Shown: piece by piece, positions 30,583 to 38,608 of the stretch
Layout: each line of letters starts with the position of its first letter
Numbering within the stretch: the first letter of the stretch is position 1
Assembly (NCBI RefSeq): GCF_000158915.1
Contig: NZ_GG657754.1
Location: 4,398,080-4,436,713 of the forward strand
DNA from: Streptomyces himastatinicus ATCC 53653
Lineage (GTDB): Bacteria; Actinomycetota; Actinomycetes; Streptomycetales; Streptomycetaceae
Reading direction: 5' to 3'
Length of the DNA stretch: 38,634 nt
Translations under genes and position numbers: made by a program
The notes under the pieces: model-generated
What the model was told of the DNA's origin: nothing
Databases searched by the model: none
Seen by the model: the letters and a program-made list of their open reading frames with translations, nothing else

Positions 30583-31689
30583 ATGGGCGTGCACATCGAC
30601 ATCGCGGGACTGCGGCCGGAGATGATCACCGTTGCGATCTCGCCCCTGGCCGAACTCGGCATGGCGTTGCACGCGCTGTCCGAGCCGGAGCACCACCCGG
30701 GCCTGAAGGGCTGGGTCACGGGTGTCACCGCTCGGCTCGACCCGCATCTGGCCGACCGCATGTGCGAGGCGGACTTTCTGTGGCGGACGACGTTCTCCGA
30801 CCTCTTCCTGCCGTTCGCGGGCGTCCCGGGCGGGGCCGTCCCGCCCGGTGAGACCCTCGCCGAAGAACTCGACCTGATCGACAAGCTGTCCGACGAGGAG
30901 TTCGTGGACGCGGCACTGGAGTTCACGTGCCCCCTGACCTACGGCACCCCCGGCCCCAGCCTGCTCGTCGACGCCGCGCTACGTCACCGGGCCCTGGAGC
31001 TGGCCGCCGCGCGCGGCCCGCACCAGGCCCGCTTCACCGAGCGACTGCTGAACGACCCACCGCGGATCCGGACCTGGCTGCGGCAGTTCCTCCAGGACTG
31101 CGACGCGGCCTTCTACGCGGACACCTGGTCACGGCTGCGCCATCAACTCGCCGCGGACGCCCGGCACAAGACGGAGCTGCTGCGCCGCAAGGGCCTGTCC
31201 GAGGCACTGGCCGCCGTGTCCCCAGCGGTGACCCTCGACGGGGCCGCCGGGCGAATCACCGTCGACAAGTTCTGCGCGGGCCCCGGGACCTCGGCGGACA
31301 GCGGTCTGCTGCTCGTACCGACGAGCCTGGGCTGGCCGCACCTGATGGTCCTGCAACGCCACGGGTGGCAGCCGGTGCTGCACTACCCGGCGAACTCCCC
31401 GGAACTCGTCGCCCCGCCCTCGGTGGAACAGCTGGCCCTGCGGATGGCCGCGCTGTCCCACCCGGTGCGCATGCAGCTGTGCCGCAGCCTGGCCCGCAGC
31501 GCGTTCACCACCAGCGAGCTGGCCCAGGCCCACGGCATGACCGCTCCGGAGATATCCCGCCACGTGAGCACGCTGAAGAAGGCGGGCCTGATCACCACCC
31601 GGCGCCGGGGCCGGTACGTCTACCACCAGCTCGACGTACGGGTGGTGGCCCGGCTGAGCGGCGACTTCCTGGAGGGAATCCTGCGCTAG
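30583..31689 (+). CDS. ArsR-like winged-helix regulator with DUF5937 domain
   Basis: About 368 residues. The N-terminal ~270 residues match the actinobacterial DUF5937 domain (VHIDIAGLRPEMITVAISPL at the start), and the C-terminal ~90 residues form an ArsR-type winged helix (RMAALSHPVRMQLCRSL, then TAPEISRHVSTLKKAGL and a RRRGRYVYHQL wing). The start is uncertain: ATGs at 30568 and 30583 and a GTG at 30589 are in frame, none with a clear ribosome site. A perfect 43-bp palindrome immediately upstream suggests autoregulation. Regulators of this class often sit divergently from a transporter, here the DAACS symporter, but that link is only positional. Confidence 0.82.
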   Translation: MGVHIDIAGLRPEMITVAISPLAELGMALHALSEPEHHPGLKGWVTGVTARLDPHLADRMCEADFLWRTTFSDLFLPFAGVPGGAVPPGETLAEELDLIDKLSDEEFVDAALEFTCPLTYGTPGPSLLVDAALRHRALELAAARGPHQARFTERLLNDPPRIRTWLRQFLQDCDAAFYADTWSRLRHQLAADARHKTELLRRKGLSEALAAVSPAVTLDGAAGRITVDKFCAGPGTSADSGLLLVPTSLGWPHLMVLQRHGWQPVLHYPANSPELVAPPSVEQLALRMAALSHPVRMQLCRSLARSAFTTSELAQAHGMTAPEISRHVSTLKKAGLITTRRRGRYVYHQLDVRVVARLSGDFLEGILR

Positions 31690-31697
31690 GAACTTCG

Positions 31698-32510
31698 CTA
31701 GCCCCAGGTGAGCGGGTCGAGGTGGAGGTAGAACCGCTCCCGGTCGCGGTCGAGGACGGTGCCGTAGCGGTGGGCGAACCGGTCCTCCGCCGCGGTCGCC
31801 TGCCGTTCGTCGGGCCAGGTCTCCCGGGCCGTGGCCAGCAGAAGGGCGATGTCGGCGTAGGGGTCGGCGCGACCGAGGCGGCCGAGGTCGATGAAGCCCG
31901 CGACGGTCAGGGTCGTCGGGTCGAGGACGATATTGGGCAGGCACAGGTCCCCGTGGCAGACGACCGCCTCGGCGGCCTCCTGCGCCAGCCGGGCCTCGAT
32001 CTGCGGGGCAAGGCGGGCGAGCAGCTCCTCGGGAGGGGTGCCCTGCTGGTCGACGGGGAGGAACTCCGGGTTGACCGCGCCCCGCGCCACGACCTCGCGC
32101 GCGGTGGCGAACATCTGTGAGAGGTCGCGGCTGAAGGGGCAGGCCCGGGGCGGCAGATCGTGCAGTTGTCGTACAGAGTCGGCGATCGGCTCCCACGCCG
32201 CCCGGAGCGTGGCGGCCGGGACACGGTCCGCGGGGACACCCGCCACGGCGCCGGTCACCAGGCAGCCGCCCGCGTCGGTGACGCGCCAGTCGAGCACCCG
32301 CGCGCCGGGAACGCCCTGCGCGTGCAGCCACTCCACCCGGTCCCGCTCCGCCTCCAGCGCGGCCACCTGGTGCGCGGGTACGCACTTCCCGTACCGCGAA
32401 CCGTCCGCGGAGCGGAAGACGGCGGCCCCGGACTCACCGGCGGTCACGGGCTCCCAGCCGCCGCCATGGTCCGGGGGCAGCAGGGTGCGCAGTGCCTTGG
32501 TATCGGTCAC
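31698..32510 (-). CDS. aph(3''): APH(3'')-type aminoglycoside (streptomycin) phosphotransferase
   Basis: A 270-residue kinase-like enzyme. ATP-site Lys42, a catalytic loop HGDLCLPN (H186, D188, N193) and the metal-binding IDLGRLG with D208 are present. The motif AVNPEFLP and the C-terminal YLHLDPLTWG match the APH(3'') subfamily (S. griseus APH(3'')-Ia and StrA as I recall them), which phosphorylates the 3''-hydroxyl of streptomycin. All key residues are present, so it appears functional. The GTG at 32510 follows the stop of the EEP gene by nine bases, suggesting one transcript. No streptomycin biosynthesis genes are in the window; streptomycin specificity is inferred from subfamily similarity. 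Confidence 0.87.
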   Translation of the reverse strand: MTDTKALRTLLPPDHGGGWEPVTAGESGAAVFRSADGSRYGKCVPAHQVAALEAERDRVEWLHAQGVPGARVLDWRVTDAGGCLVTGAVAGVPADRVPAATLRAAWEPIADSVRQLHDLPPRACPFSRDLSQMFATAREVVARGAVNPEFLPVDQQGTPPEELLARLAPQIEARLAQEAAEAVVCHGDLCLPNIVLDPTTLTVAGFIDLGRLGRADPYADIALLLATARETWPDERQATAAEDRFAHRYGTVLDRDRERFYLHLDPLTWG

Positions 32511-32519
32511 GGCACCAGC

Positions 32520-33572
32520 CTAGGAGCGGGCCGCGTGCCAGCGGACCCGCGCGGCGACCGGCAGATGGTCGCTGCCGGTGGCGGGCAGGGTGCGGATGTG
32601 GCCGACGGCCGCCGAGCGGGCCATGACCTGGTCGATCCGGGCCAGCGGGAACCCGGCGGGAAAGCTGAAGGCGAAGCCCCGCTCCGCCACGTTCAGCCGG
32701 GAGGTCAGCGGGTCCAGCCCGCGGTCGTCGACCGTGCCGTTGAGGTCTCCCATCAGGATCACCGGCTTCCGCTTCTCGGCGGCGATGGCCTCGCCCAGCA
32801 GCCCGGCGCTCTCGTCACGCCAGGACGACGCGAGGCCGCTCGCCCCGACGCGGACCGACGGCAGGTGCGCGACGTACGCCGCGACCTCGCCCCGCGGCGT
32901 CCGGACGACGGCCCGCAGTCCACGGCTCCAGGACTCCGTGATCCCCCGGGGCTTGATGTCCAACAGCCGGGCCTCGGCGAGCGGATGCTTCGACCAGAGC
33001 CCGACGGTGCCCCGCACGGCGTGGTACGGGTAGTCCGGGGCGAGGGTCTTCTCGTAGACCGGCAGCGCCGCGGGCACCAGCTCCTCCAGCGCGACGAGAT
33101 CGGGCGAGGCCCCGGCCAGGGCGCGGGCCGTACCCGCCGGGTCGGCGTTCTCGTCGCTGACGTTGTGCTGCACCACGACCAGATCATGCGCGCCCGTCGT
33201 CGCCCCGGGCAGGAACAGCCCGCCGAAGTGGTACGCCCAGGCCGCCACCGGCAGCAGCAACGCCAACAGCGCGGTGGCCGAACGGCGCAGCAGCGCCAGG
33301 CCCAGCAGGACGACGACCACCAGGCCGAGCCAGGGCAGGAAGGCTTCCAGCAGACTGCCCACGCGCCCCACGGAGTTGGGCACCGCCCGGTGGAAGACCA
33401 GCAGCCCGGCCGTCAGCACCGCCAGCGCGGCGAGGACCCGCCCCCGGGTCCAGACGGACCCTTTGGCGTCCGCGCCCCAGCGCCCCGCCCAGCGGCGCAT
33501 CGCCGCCGTCACCGTCGACGCCACACCGCTGCCCGGCCGCTCCACCACCACGTCCCATCCGCTCGAGTCCAC
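32520..33572 (-). CDS. membrane-anchored endonuclease/exonuclease/phosphatase (EEP) family protein
   Basis: A 350-residue protein. Three hydrophobic segments lie at about residues 45-115, followed by an EEP domain: QHNVSDEN, a metal-binding Glu in DLVALEEL, ILMGDLNGT (GDxN), RIDQVM and the terminal GSDHLPV. The metal-dependent phosphoesterase domain is expected outside the membrane and may act on nucleic acids, lipids or sugar phosphates. The listed GTG at 33572 has no strong ribosome site, so the true start may lie some residues downstream. The aminoglycoside phosphotransferase gene follows after nine bases. Its role is unknown. Confidence 0.85.
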   Translation of the reverse strand: MDSSGWDVVVERPGSGVASTVTAAMRRWAGRWGADAKGSVWTRGRVLAALAVLTAGLLVFHRAVPNSVGRVGSLLEAFLPWLGLVVVVLLGLALLRRSATALLALLLPVAAWAYHFGGLFLPGATTGAHDLVVVQHNVSDENADPAGTARALAGASPDLVALEELVPAALPVYEKTLAPDYPYHAVRGTVGLWSKHPLAEARLLDIKPRGITESWSRGLRAVVRTPRGEVAAYVAHLPSVRVGASGLASSWRDESAGLLGEAIAAEKRKPVILMGDLNGTVDDRGLDPLTSRLNVAERGFAFSFPAGFPLARIDQVMARSAAVGHIRTLPATGSDHLPVAARVRWHAARS

Positions 33573-33645
33573 CCCACAAGACGGGCCACCGGGCGCATCG
33601 GTTTCCGGCTCGGGCGGCGGAGTCGTGGTGTCGGCGGCGTGTCGG

Positions 33646-34058
33646 GGACTGTCGGTCAGCGAAGACGGTCTCGGGTTCGGCTACCCGCTGCGCATCGCGG
33701 GCGAGTGGGGCCTCCGGCATACGGACGGTCCGTGACCCCATGGGCTGGCACACGCTGGACCCGGAGGGAAACGTGATCCCCGTGGAGAAGTTCGAAGCGG
33801 GTTACGACCGCCTGCTCGCACCCCTCGCCGAGGCGGGCACGCAGCTGATCCTCATCGAGCCGTTCCTGAAGGAGCGACAGGAATGGCACACCGACCTGGA
33901 CCCGAAGATCCAGGCCGTGCGCAAGCTCGCCCGCACGTACGGCGCGCAGCTGCTGACCGCGACGGCCGGGCCGGAGCACTGGTCCGCGGAACGGCGTCCA
34001 CCCGACCCCGGCCGGTCACGCCGCGCTCGCGGCGGCGTGGCTGCGCCTGGTCGCCTGA
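33646..34058 (+). pseudogene. SGNH/GDSL hydrolase pseudogene
   Basis: Remnants of one SGNH hydrolase follow one another in the right order. An N-terminal piece LSVSEDGLGFGYPLRI ends at TGA 33733-33735. A middle piece, MGWHTLDPEGNVIPVEKFEA through LAEAGTQLILIEPF and LARTYGAQLLTA, follows. After a one-base shift near 33990, a C-terminal piece GVHPTPAGHAALAAAWLRLV (normally the Asp-x-x-His block) ends at TGA 34056-34058. The catalytic Ser block is broken and the Gly/Asn blocks are missing, so several deletions and frameshifts have inactivated it. An open frame at 33740-34093 covers part of it but is not an intact enzyme. Confidence 0.8.
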
Positions 34059-34067
34059 CGAGGGCCG

Positions 34068-34445
34068 TCAGACTGGGGCGATACGGCCCTTGAGCAGGCA
34101 GAACTCATTGCCCTCGGGATCGGCGAGGACGTGCCAGGACTCCTCGCCGGTCTGACCGATGTCGGCGCGTACGGCCCCGGCGGCCAGGAGGCGTTCGAGC
34201 TCGGCGTCCTGATCGCGGTCGGTGGCGTTGACGTCGATGTGCAGCTTGAGCTGCCCCTTCTGCGGCGCGTCGTGGCGGATGAGGACGAGCGTCGGCTGCG
34301 GGCCGCCGAACCCTTCACGCGGTCCGAGCTCGATGACGTCCTCTTCGCGGCCGAGCTCGACGTAGTCCAGGACCTCGCACCAGAACCGCGCCAGCACCTC
34401 GGGGTCGTGGCAATGGAGCACGAGTTCACTGATACGGCATGCCAT
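34068..34445 (-). CDS. VOC-superfamily (glyoxalase/bleomycin-resistance-like) protein
   Basis: A 125-residue protein with the paired beta-alpha-beta-beta-beta layout of the vicinal-oxygen-chelate fold: ISELVLHCHDPEVLARFW at the N-terminus, LKLHIDVNATDRD in the middle and WHVLADPEGNEFCLL at the end. Family members are small metal-dependent lyases, dioxygenases or ligand-binding resistance proteins. The ATG at 34445 follows an AGG-containing leader. It lies just beyond the SGNH pseudogene, convergent with it. Function unknown; binding of a small hydrophobic or amphipathic compound is the usual guess. Confidence 0.87.
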   Translation of the reverse strand: MACRISELVLHCHDPEVLARFWCEVLDYVELGREEDVIELGPREGFGGPQPTLVLIRHDAPQKGQLKLHIDVNATDRDQDAELERLLAAGAVRADIGQTGEESWHVLADPEGNEFCLLKGRIAPV

Positions 34446-34537
34446 GGACGAGACCTACTCTCCGCGTCGAACTGCCGGGGCGGTCGCCACCGTAGCGGGC
34501 GGGGCGAGCGGCGGCGAGGCAATTTCAGGCTCCCGCC

Positions 34538-34558
34538 CAGCCCCATCTGCCGGGGCTG
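34538..34558 (-). terminator. hairpin terminator after the MBL-fusion gene
   Basis: A perfect 7-bp GC-rich stem (34538-34544 with 34552-34558) with a seven-base loop lies 45 bases beyond the stop of the minus-strand MBL gene. It probably limits readthrough into the VOC gene. Confidence 0.5.
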
Positions 34559-34602
34559 TGCCCGATGTTGTCGCCCGCGCCATGTCAACCGCCGCCGAGC
34601 GG

Positions 34603-35520
34603 TCAGTAGCGGACCTTGCCGTAGTCCACCGGCTGCTCGGGATACGTGGCGGCCCGGCGGGCAAGGCCCCGCATGCGGGTCCTCATCTCGTCGGCGGGGA
34701 GGCGGTGGAAGCTGCCGTGGCCGGGGAGGACCCATTCGAAGGTCAGGTCTTCGGCGCCGCGTGCCACGGATGCGGCCAGTGTGGTGATCGAGTCGTAGAC
34801 GACGCTGTCGGCGACCTCCAGGTCCTGTTGGGACTGGGACCAGAAGAACGCGTCGCCGCTGAAGCAGAACGTGTCGTCCGCGACGAAGACCGTGCTGCCC
34901 GCCGTGTGGCCGGGGAAGGGGTGGGCGATCACGCCCGGGCCGATCTCGACGGGGTCCCGGCCGCGGATGACGGAGTCGGCGTCGGGCCGGGAGTGGAGGT
35001 CGCCCTCGTGGATCCACAGCCGTGCGCCGAACGCGTCGGCGTACTGGCGGCCGTGGGCCACGTGGTCGAGGTGGGTGAGGAGCACGTCGGTGATCTTCCC
35101 GGCCTTCTCCTCGTAGCGCCGGGCGAGGGCGGGCCGCCAGTGCGGCGTGTCGATCATCATCGCGGTGGAGTCGGGGCGGCGCAGCAGGTAGGAGGTGGCG
35201 CCGTAGGTCTTCGGTGCGGCGTGCCCGCACAACAGGACGGTTCCGGCCTCGTCCAGGGGCATGGGGTACGGGTCCGAGCCCGGCCGCCAGTCGTTGGCAG
35301 GCGGGTGCACGGAACGGGTCGGGCAGGCGTGGGCGGCCATGTAGAGCTGCCGGACCTCGTCCTCGGTCCCGGGCTGGCGCAGGACGGTCGAGCTGCCGCC
35401 GTAAGGGCCGCCGGGGCTGTAGCCGATGAGGCCGGGGGCGTACTGGCGGGCGAGATTGCAGTTCAGGCAGCGGTCATCGACGTACCAGCCAGGCGTGTGG
35501 TCGGTCCGGGTCGTGCTCAT
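34603..35520 (-). CDS. metallo-beta-lactamase-fold hydrolase with N-terminal ferredoxin-like domain
   Basis: A 305-residue fusion. Residues about 10-75 resemble a divergent single-cluster [4Fe-4S] ferredoxin with Cys18, Cys21 and Cys66 in a CP context; I see only three such Cys. Residues about 95-300 form an MBL domain with an atypical first metal motif THLDHVAHG (H150, D152, H153, H156) instead of HxHxDH, then GHTAGS (H205), GDAFF (D223) and a late PGHG. The ATG at 35520 has an excellent AGGAGGGG site. It is divergent from the DsbA-family gene. A redox-linked hydrolase role is suggested by the fusion but is not established. Confidence 0.85.
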   Translation of the reverse strand: MSTTRTDHTPGWYVDDRCLNCNLARQYAPGLIGYSPGGPYGGSSTVLRQPGTEDEVRQLYMAAHACPTRSVHPPANDWRPGSDPYPMPLDEAGTVLLCGHAAPKTYGATSYLLRRPDSTAMMIDTPHWRPALARRYEEKAGKITDVLLTHLDHVAHGRQYADAFGARLWIHEGDLHSRPDADSVIRGRDPVEIGPGVIAHPFPGHTAGSTVFVADDTFCFSGDAFFWSQSQQDLEVADSVVYDSITTLAASVARGAEDLTFEWVLPGHGSFHRLPADEMRTRMRGLARRAATYPEQPVDYGKVRY

Positions 35521-35694
35521 GAATCCCCTCCTGAGGGGTCAGCACACCCACGTCGTCGGGGGGACGGCCGGTCCGAGGCGCGGGTATGACGCTGGTGCGA
35601 ATCAGGTCATGGAAGGCGCGACGGAAGGCGATGCGACGGACGACGTTTCCGTGGTGAAGCCTAAGGGACAGAGGCCCCGTGGGTGATCGGATCG

Positions 35695-35724
35695 TTATCA
35701 TCGCGCCCCGGATCGGCCTACGAT
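35695..35724 (+). promoter_or_regulatory. possible promoter of the DsbA-family gene
   Basis: TTATCA (35695-35700, four of six to consensus), an 18-base spacer and TACGAT (35719-35724, fitting TAnnnT). Transcription would start about 17 bases before the GTG at 35749, leaving room for its GAGGAGG site. Confidence 0.45.
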
Positions 35725-35748
35725 CACGCGAGTGCCGAGGAGGACGCC

Positions 35749-36399
35749 GTGACGACGACGGTGACCGTGGACTTCTGGTTCGACCCGGCCTGCCCCTACA
35801 CCTGGCTCACCTCGCGGTGGGTGGTGGAGGCGGCCACGGTCCGGCCCCTGGACGTGCGCTGGCGCGTCATGAGCCTGGCGGTGCTCAACGAGGGCCGGGA
35901 CGACGACCCCGAAGGGGACCCCGAGGGCTATCTGTGGATGCCCGTCCGCATCTGCGCCGCCGTCCTGCGGCAGTACGGGCAGGAAGCGCTGGGCGCGTTC
36001 TACGCCGCCCTCTGGGCCGACCGCGGCGACGACGGCGCCCAGCAGTGGATCAACGATCCCGAGGTGGCGCTGGCCGACGCCGGGCTGCTCCCGGAGCTTG
36101 CCGGGGCGGCGTTCAGCGGCGACTACGACGACGCGGTGCGCGCTTCCCACGCCGAGGGCATCGCCGTCCTCGGCCCCCATGTCGGCACTCCGGTCGTCGC
36201 CGTCCCGGACCCGCGCGGTGACGACGGTGCGCGGATCGCCTTCTTCGGGCCGGTGATGTCCCGGGTCCCCCGGGGCGAGGAGGCCGGACGGCTATGGGAC
36301 GCCACCCTGGTGGTGGCGGGCGCCCCCGGCTTCCACGAACTCAAGGGCGCACCGGCCGACCCGTCCCCCGATGTGAGGGGCTGGACCGGTCGGCCGTGA
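35749..36399 (+). CDS. DsbA-family protein related to mycothiol-dependent nitroreductases
   Basis: A 216-residue thioredoxin-fold protein with a helical insertion. The N-terminus VDFWFDPACPYTWLTSRW resembles mycobacterial Rv2466c (a mycothiol-dependent reductase) and its actinobacterial relatives. The active-site motif here is C15-P-Y-T18, lacking the second Cys of the CPWC motif. A later GTPVVAV supplies the cis-Pro-like segment. The GTG at 35749 has GAGGAGG at good distance. It is divergent from the ferredoxin-MBL gene and converges with the membrane XRE gene. A monothiol redox or conjugation role is inferred. Confidence 0.85.
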   Translation: MTTTVTVDFWFDPACPYTWLTSRWVVEAATVRPLDVRWRVMSLAVLNEGRDDDPEGDPEGYLWMPVRICAAVLRQYGQEALGAFYAALWADRGDDGAQQWINDPEVALADAGLLPELAGAAFSGDYDDAVRASHAEGIAVLGPHVGTPVVAVPDPRGDDGARIAFFGPVMSRVPRGEEAGRLWDATLVVAGAPGFHELKGAPADPSPDVRGWTGRP

Positions 36400-36422
36400 A
36401 GCGGCCGCCGTCCGCCACGTGG

Positions 36423-37817
36423 TTACTCCGGTCGCTCGATCCACTCGCTGCCGCCCAGCGGGTAGTCGTAGCCGGGGCGCCCGGCGTTGGCACTGGTGCG
36501 GAACGGGGTGCCGTTGTTGTCGATGTGCACGGTGCCGCGGCGGTCGCCGCTGGACCATGTCAGAGCGAGGTCCCAGCGGACGTCATGCGCCTTGGTGCGG
36601 GCGGTGAGGTAGAAGACCTCCGGGTCGGACTCGCTGACCTTGTACGGGAAGTCGCGCTGACCGTTCTTGACGGTGACGGTGGGGCTGCCGTCGTCGAGGT
36701 CGGCGTCGAACGACTTGGTGCCGACGCCACCGCCGCAGCCGACGCCCATCGAGTAGTCGTTCCAGGCGAGCGGGGCGCCCTTCGCGACGACGCGTAGGTG
36801 CAGCGCCTCCAGGACGACGGTGTCCTTGCCCGTGCCCTGCACGGTGAGGGCGATGCGCTGCTCCCCCGAGGAGACCGCGCCGTTCGCGGCCGCCCAGCGG
36901 GGGGCGTCCTGTTCGGAGGCGGGCGGGCCGACCTGTTCGGGTTCGGCGTCGACGAGGAAGTGCTGGCTGCACGGGTCCTCGTAGGTGTAGGGGCGGGTGG
37001 CGACGTTGAGCGGTACGCCGCCGGTGCGTGCACGCTCGTCGGCGTCCGCGCCGTCATCGCCGCGGGCGGCGGGCTTCGACGCCCGGGCGGAGGGTTCGCC
37101 GGGCTTCGCGCTCCGGGACGGAGCTGGGGAGGAGGGCGAGGAGGCCGACGCGGAGGGGCGCTTTTCGTCCGCCCGGACCGTGGTGGCGGGTGCGGTGGTC
37201 GGGACGGTGACATCGCCGGCCCACCGGGATTCGGCGTCGTCCCCGGAGGACGGCAGGTTCACGGCGAGCACGAGGGCTCCCAGCACGGCGGCCGTCGCGA
37301 CGGAGGCGATGAGCGCGGTACGGCGCCGATGGGACGGCGAGGGAGCGGATGGGGCTGTGCCGCCGACGACCGGTTCATCGCTCACCGGTTCACTTCCGCC
37401 GGGTTCGGCGGCGGACGCCGGTTCGGCGGGCTCGGCCGGTTCGGCGGCGGGCGCCGGTTCGACGGGTTCGGCGTCCACGGGCGACGGCTCGGGCGGGCTG
37501 TCGTCCGGGGTGGCGGCGGGCGCCGGTTCCTCGGGCCCCGCCGCCTTACGGCCCCGCGCCGCGTCCGCCAGGATCCACCGCCGGTGCAGCTCGACCAGTT
37601 CCTCGGGGGTCGCCCGGCACACCCGGGCGAGCCGCTCCGCCGGTGCGTAGTCGGGTGGCACCGCGCTGCCGTTGCAGTAGCGGTGCAGCGAAGACGTGCT
37701 CATGTGTAATCGCTTGGCGAGCGCCCCGTAGCTCAGCCCCGAGCGTTCCTTGAGTCCCCGCAGCAGCTCCGCGAACGCCTCCGCGGCGGTCCCGGTCGCC
37801 CCTGTTGCCCCTGACAC
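36423..37817 (-). CDS. membrane-anchored XRE regulator with extracytoplasmic domain; one TTA codon
   Basis: A 464-residue one-pass protein. A cytoplasmic XRE helix-turn-helix (residues about 15-70, SYGALAKRLHMSTSSLHRY) is followed by a Pro/Glu/Ala-rich linker of about 70 residues, a transmembrane helix at about 168-189, a Ser/Pro/Ala-rich stalk and a beta-rich C-terminal domain of about 180 residues with several Cys (PCSQHF, GVGCGGG). It could sense an outside signal and bind DNA directly. The GTG at 37817 has GGAGG at five bases. Leu37, inside the HTH, is encoded by TTA, so translation should depend on bldA. It is divergent from a secreted DUF4232-like gene. Confidence 0.85.
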   Translation of the reverse strand: MSGATGATGTAAEAFAELLRGLKERSGLSYGALAKRLHMSTSSLHRYCNGSAVPPDYAPAERLARVCRATPEELVELHRRWILADAARGRKAAGPEEPAPAATPDDSPPEPSPVDAEPVEPAPAAEPAEPAEPASAAEPGGSEPVSDEPVVGGTAPSAPSPSHRRRTALIASVATAAVLGALVLAVNLPSSGDDAESRWAGDVTVPTTAPATTVRADEKRPSASASSPSSPAPSRSAKPGEPSARASKPAARGDDGADADERARTGGVPLNVATRPYTYEDPCSQHFLVDAEPEQVGPPASEQDAPRWAAANGAVSSGEQRIALTVQGTGKDTVVLEALHLRVVAKGAPLAWNDYSMGVGCGGGVGTKSFDADLDDGSPTVTVKNGQRDFPYKVSESDPEVFYLTARTKAHDVRWDLALTWSSGDRRGTVHIDNNGTPFRTSANAGRPGYDYPLGGSEWIERPE

Positions 37818-37849
37818 CCGTTCCTCCCCATCCCTGTGCGGCCCGGCGC

Positions 37850-37949
37850 GTCCCATTCCCGCGTCCCAAGCCCCTTGTGTTCCCCCTGGTCACAGCCCGT
37901 TTTCGCGTTCCAGTGTCCCAAACTGCCCGGCATTCCTGGCGGTTGGGAC
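37850..37949. promoter_or_regulatory. repeated GTCCCA motifs in the divergent promoter
   Basis: GTCCCA occurs at 37850-37855, 37863-37868 and 37915-37920, with an inverted copy TGGGAC at 37944-37949. The last two form a perfect 7-bp inverted repeat (GTCCCAA/TTGGGAC, 21 bases apart) that can extend with bulges. The array fills much of the region between the membrane XRE gene and the secreted-protein gene. Confidence 0.5.
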
Positions 37950-38016
37950 GGATCACCCCACAAGCTCCGGTCATCCAAGCACCACACCGACCGCACCACC
38001 GAGAGGACTCCCCCAC

Positions 38017-38589
38017 ATGTCGCACAACCGGAACTCGCGCACGCGTCTCCTGACCGCCGCCGCGACCGTCGCGGCCGCCGCGCTCTCGCTGACCGCGTAC
38101 AGCACCGGGGCGACCGCCCACGCCGAGGGCGCGCGGGCCGCGGGGGCGGCGAAGGCCAAGGCCGCCGTCACCTGCCAGGGTTCCAACACCAAGACGGTCG
38201 CGGCTCCCGTGAGCCGCCCGGTGAACCACATGATGCTGACGGTCACCAACACCGGCAGCGTCCCCTGCAACCTGTACCACTACCCGGCGGTGCAGTTCGG
38301 CGAGGCCCAGTCGGTGCCGCCGGTCATCGAGGCATCGAAGCCGCAGGCCGTCGTCACGCTCGCTCCGAAGGAGTCCGGCTACGCCTCCGTGAACCTGTCG
38401 GCCGCCGACGGCAGCGGTTCGAACGGCCACACCGAGAAGTCGCTCACCGTCTGGTTCCAGGGCCGCACCGCCGACGAGGACGTCCCGGCGGCCGCCCACC
38501 CGTCACTGCCCGCCAAGGGCGTCTACATCGACGACTCCATCAAGGTCACCTACTGGCAGTCGACGTTCGAGGACGCCATCATCTGGTGA
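38017..38589 (+). CDS. secreted DUF4232-like protein
   Basis: A 190-residue exported protein. Residues 1-35 form a Sec signal peptide (basic RNSRTRLL, hydrophobic Ala/Leu-rich core, then AHA as a probable cleavage site). The mature part is a beta-rich domain with two Cys (VTCQGS and VPCNLY) likely forming a disulfide, and segments MLTVTNTGSVPCNLYHYP and WFQGRT typical of actinobacterial DUF4232 proteins. The ATG at 38017 follows GAGAGG about 11 bases away. It is divergent from the membrane-anchored XRE regulator, whose outside domain might monitor the envelope or this product. Function unknown. Confidence 0.85.
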   Translation: MSHNRNSRTRLLTAAATVAAAALSLTAYSTGATAHAEGARAAGAAKAKAAVTCQGSNTKTVAAPVSRPVNHMMLTVTNTGSVPCNLYHYPAVQFGEAQSVPPVIEASKPQAVVTLAPKESGYASVNLSAADGSGSNGHTEKSLTVWFQGRTADEDVPAAAHPSLPAKGVYIDDSIKVTYWQSTFEDAIIW

Positions 38590-38608
38590 CACCACCGATC
38601 ACGACGCG

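Noticed and set aside
33740..34093. Intact 117-residue gene
   Set aside because: It covers the middle of an SGNH hydrolase; the catalytic blocks lie outside it or in another frame, so it is part of a pseudogene.
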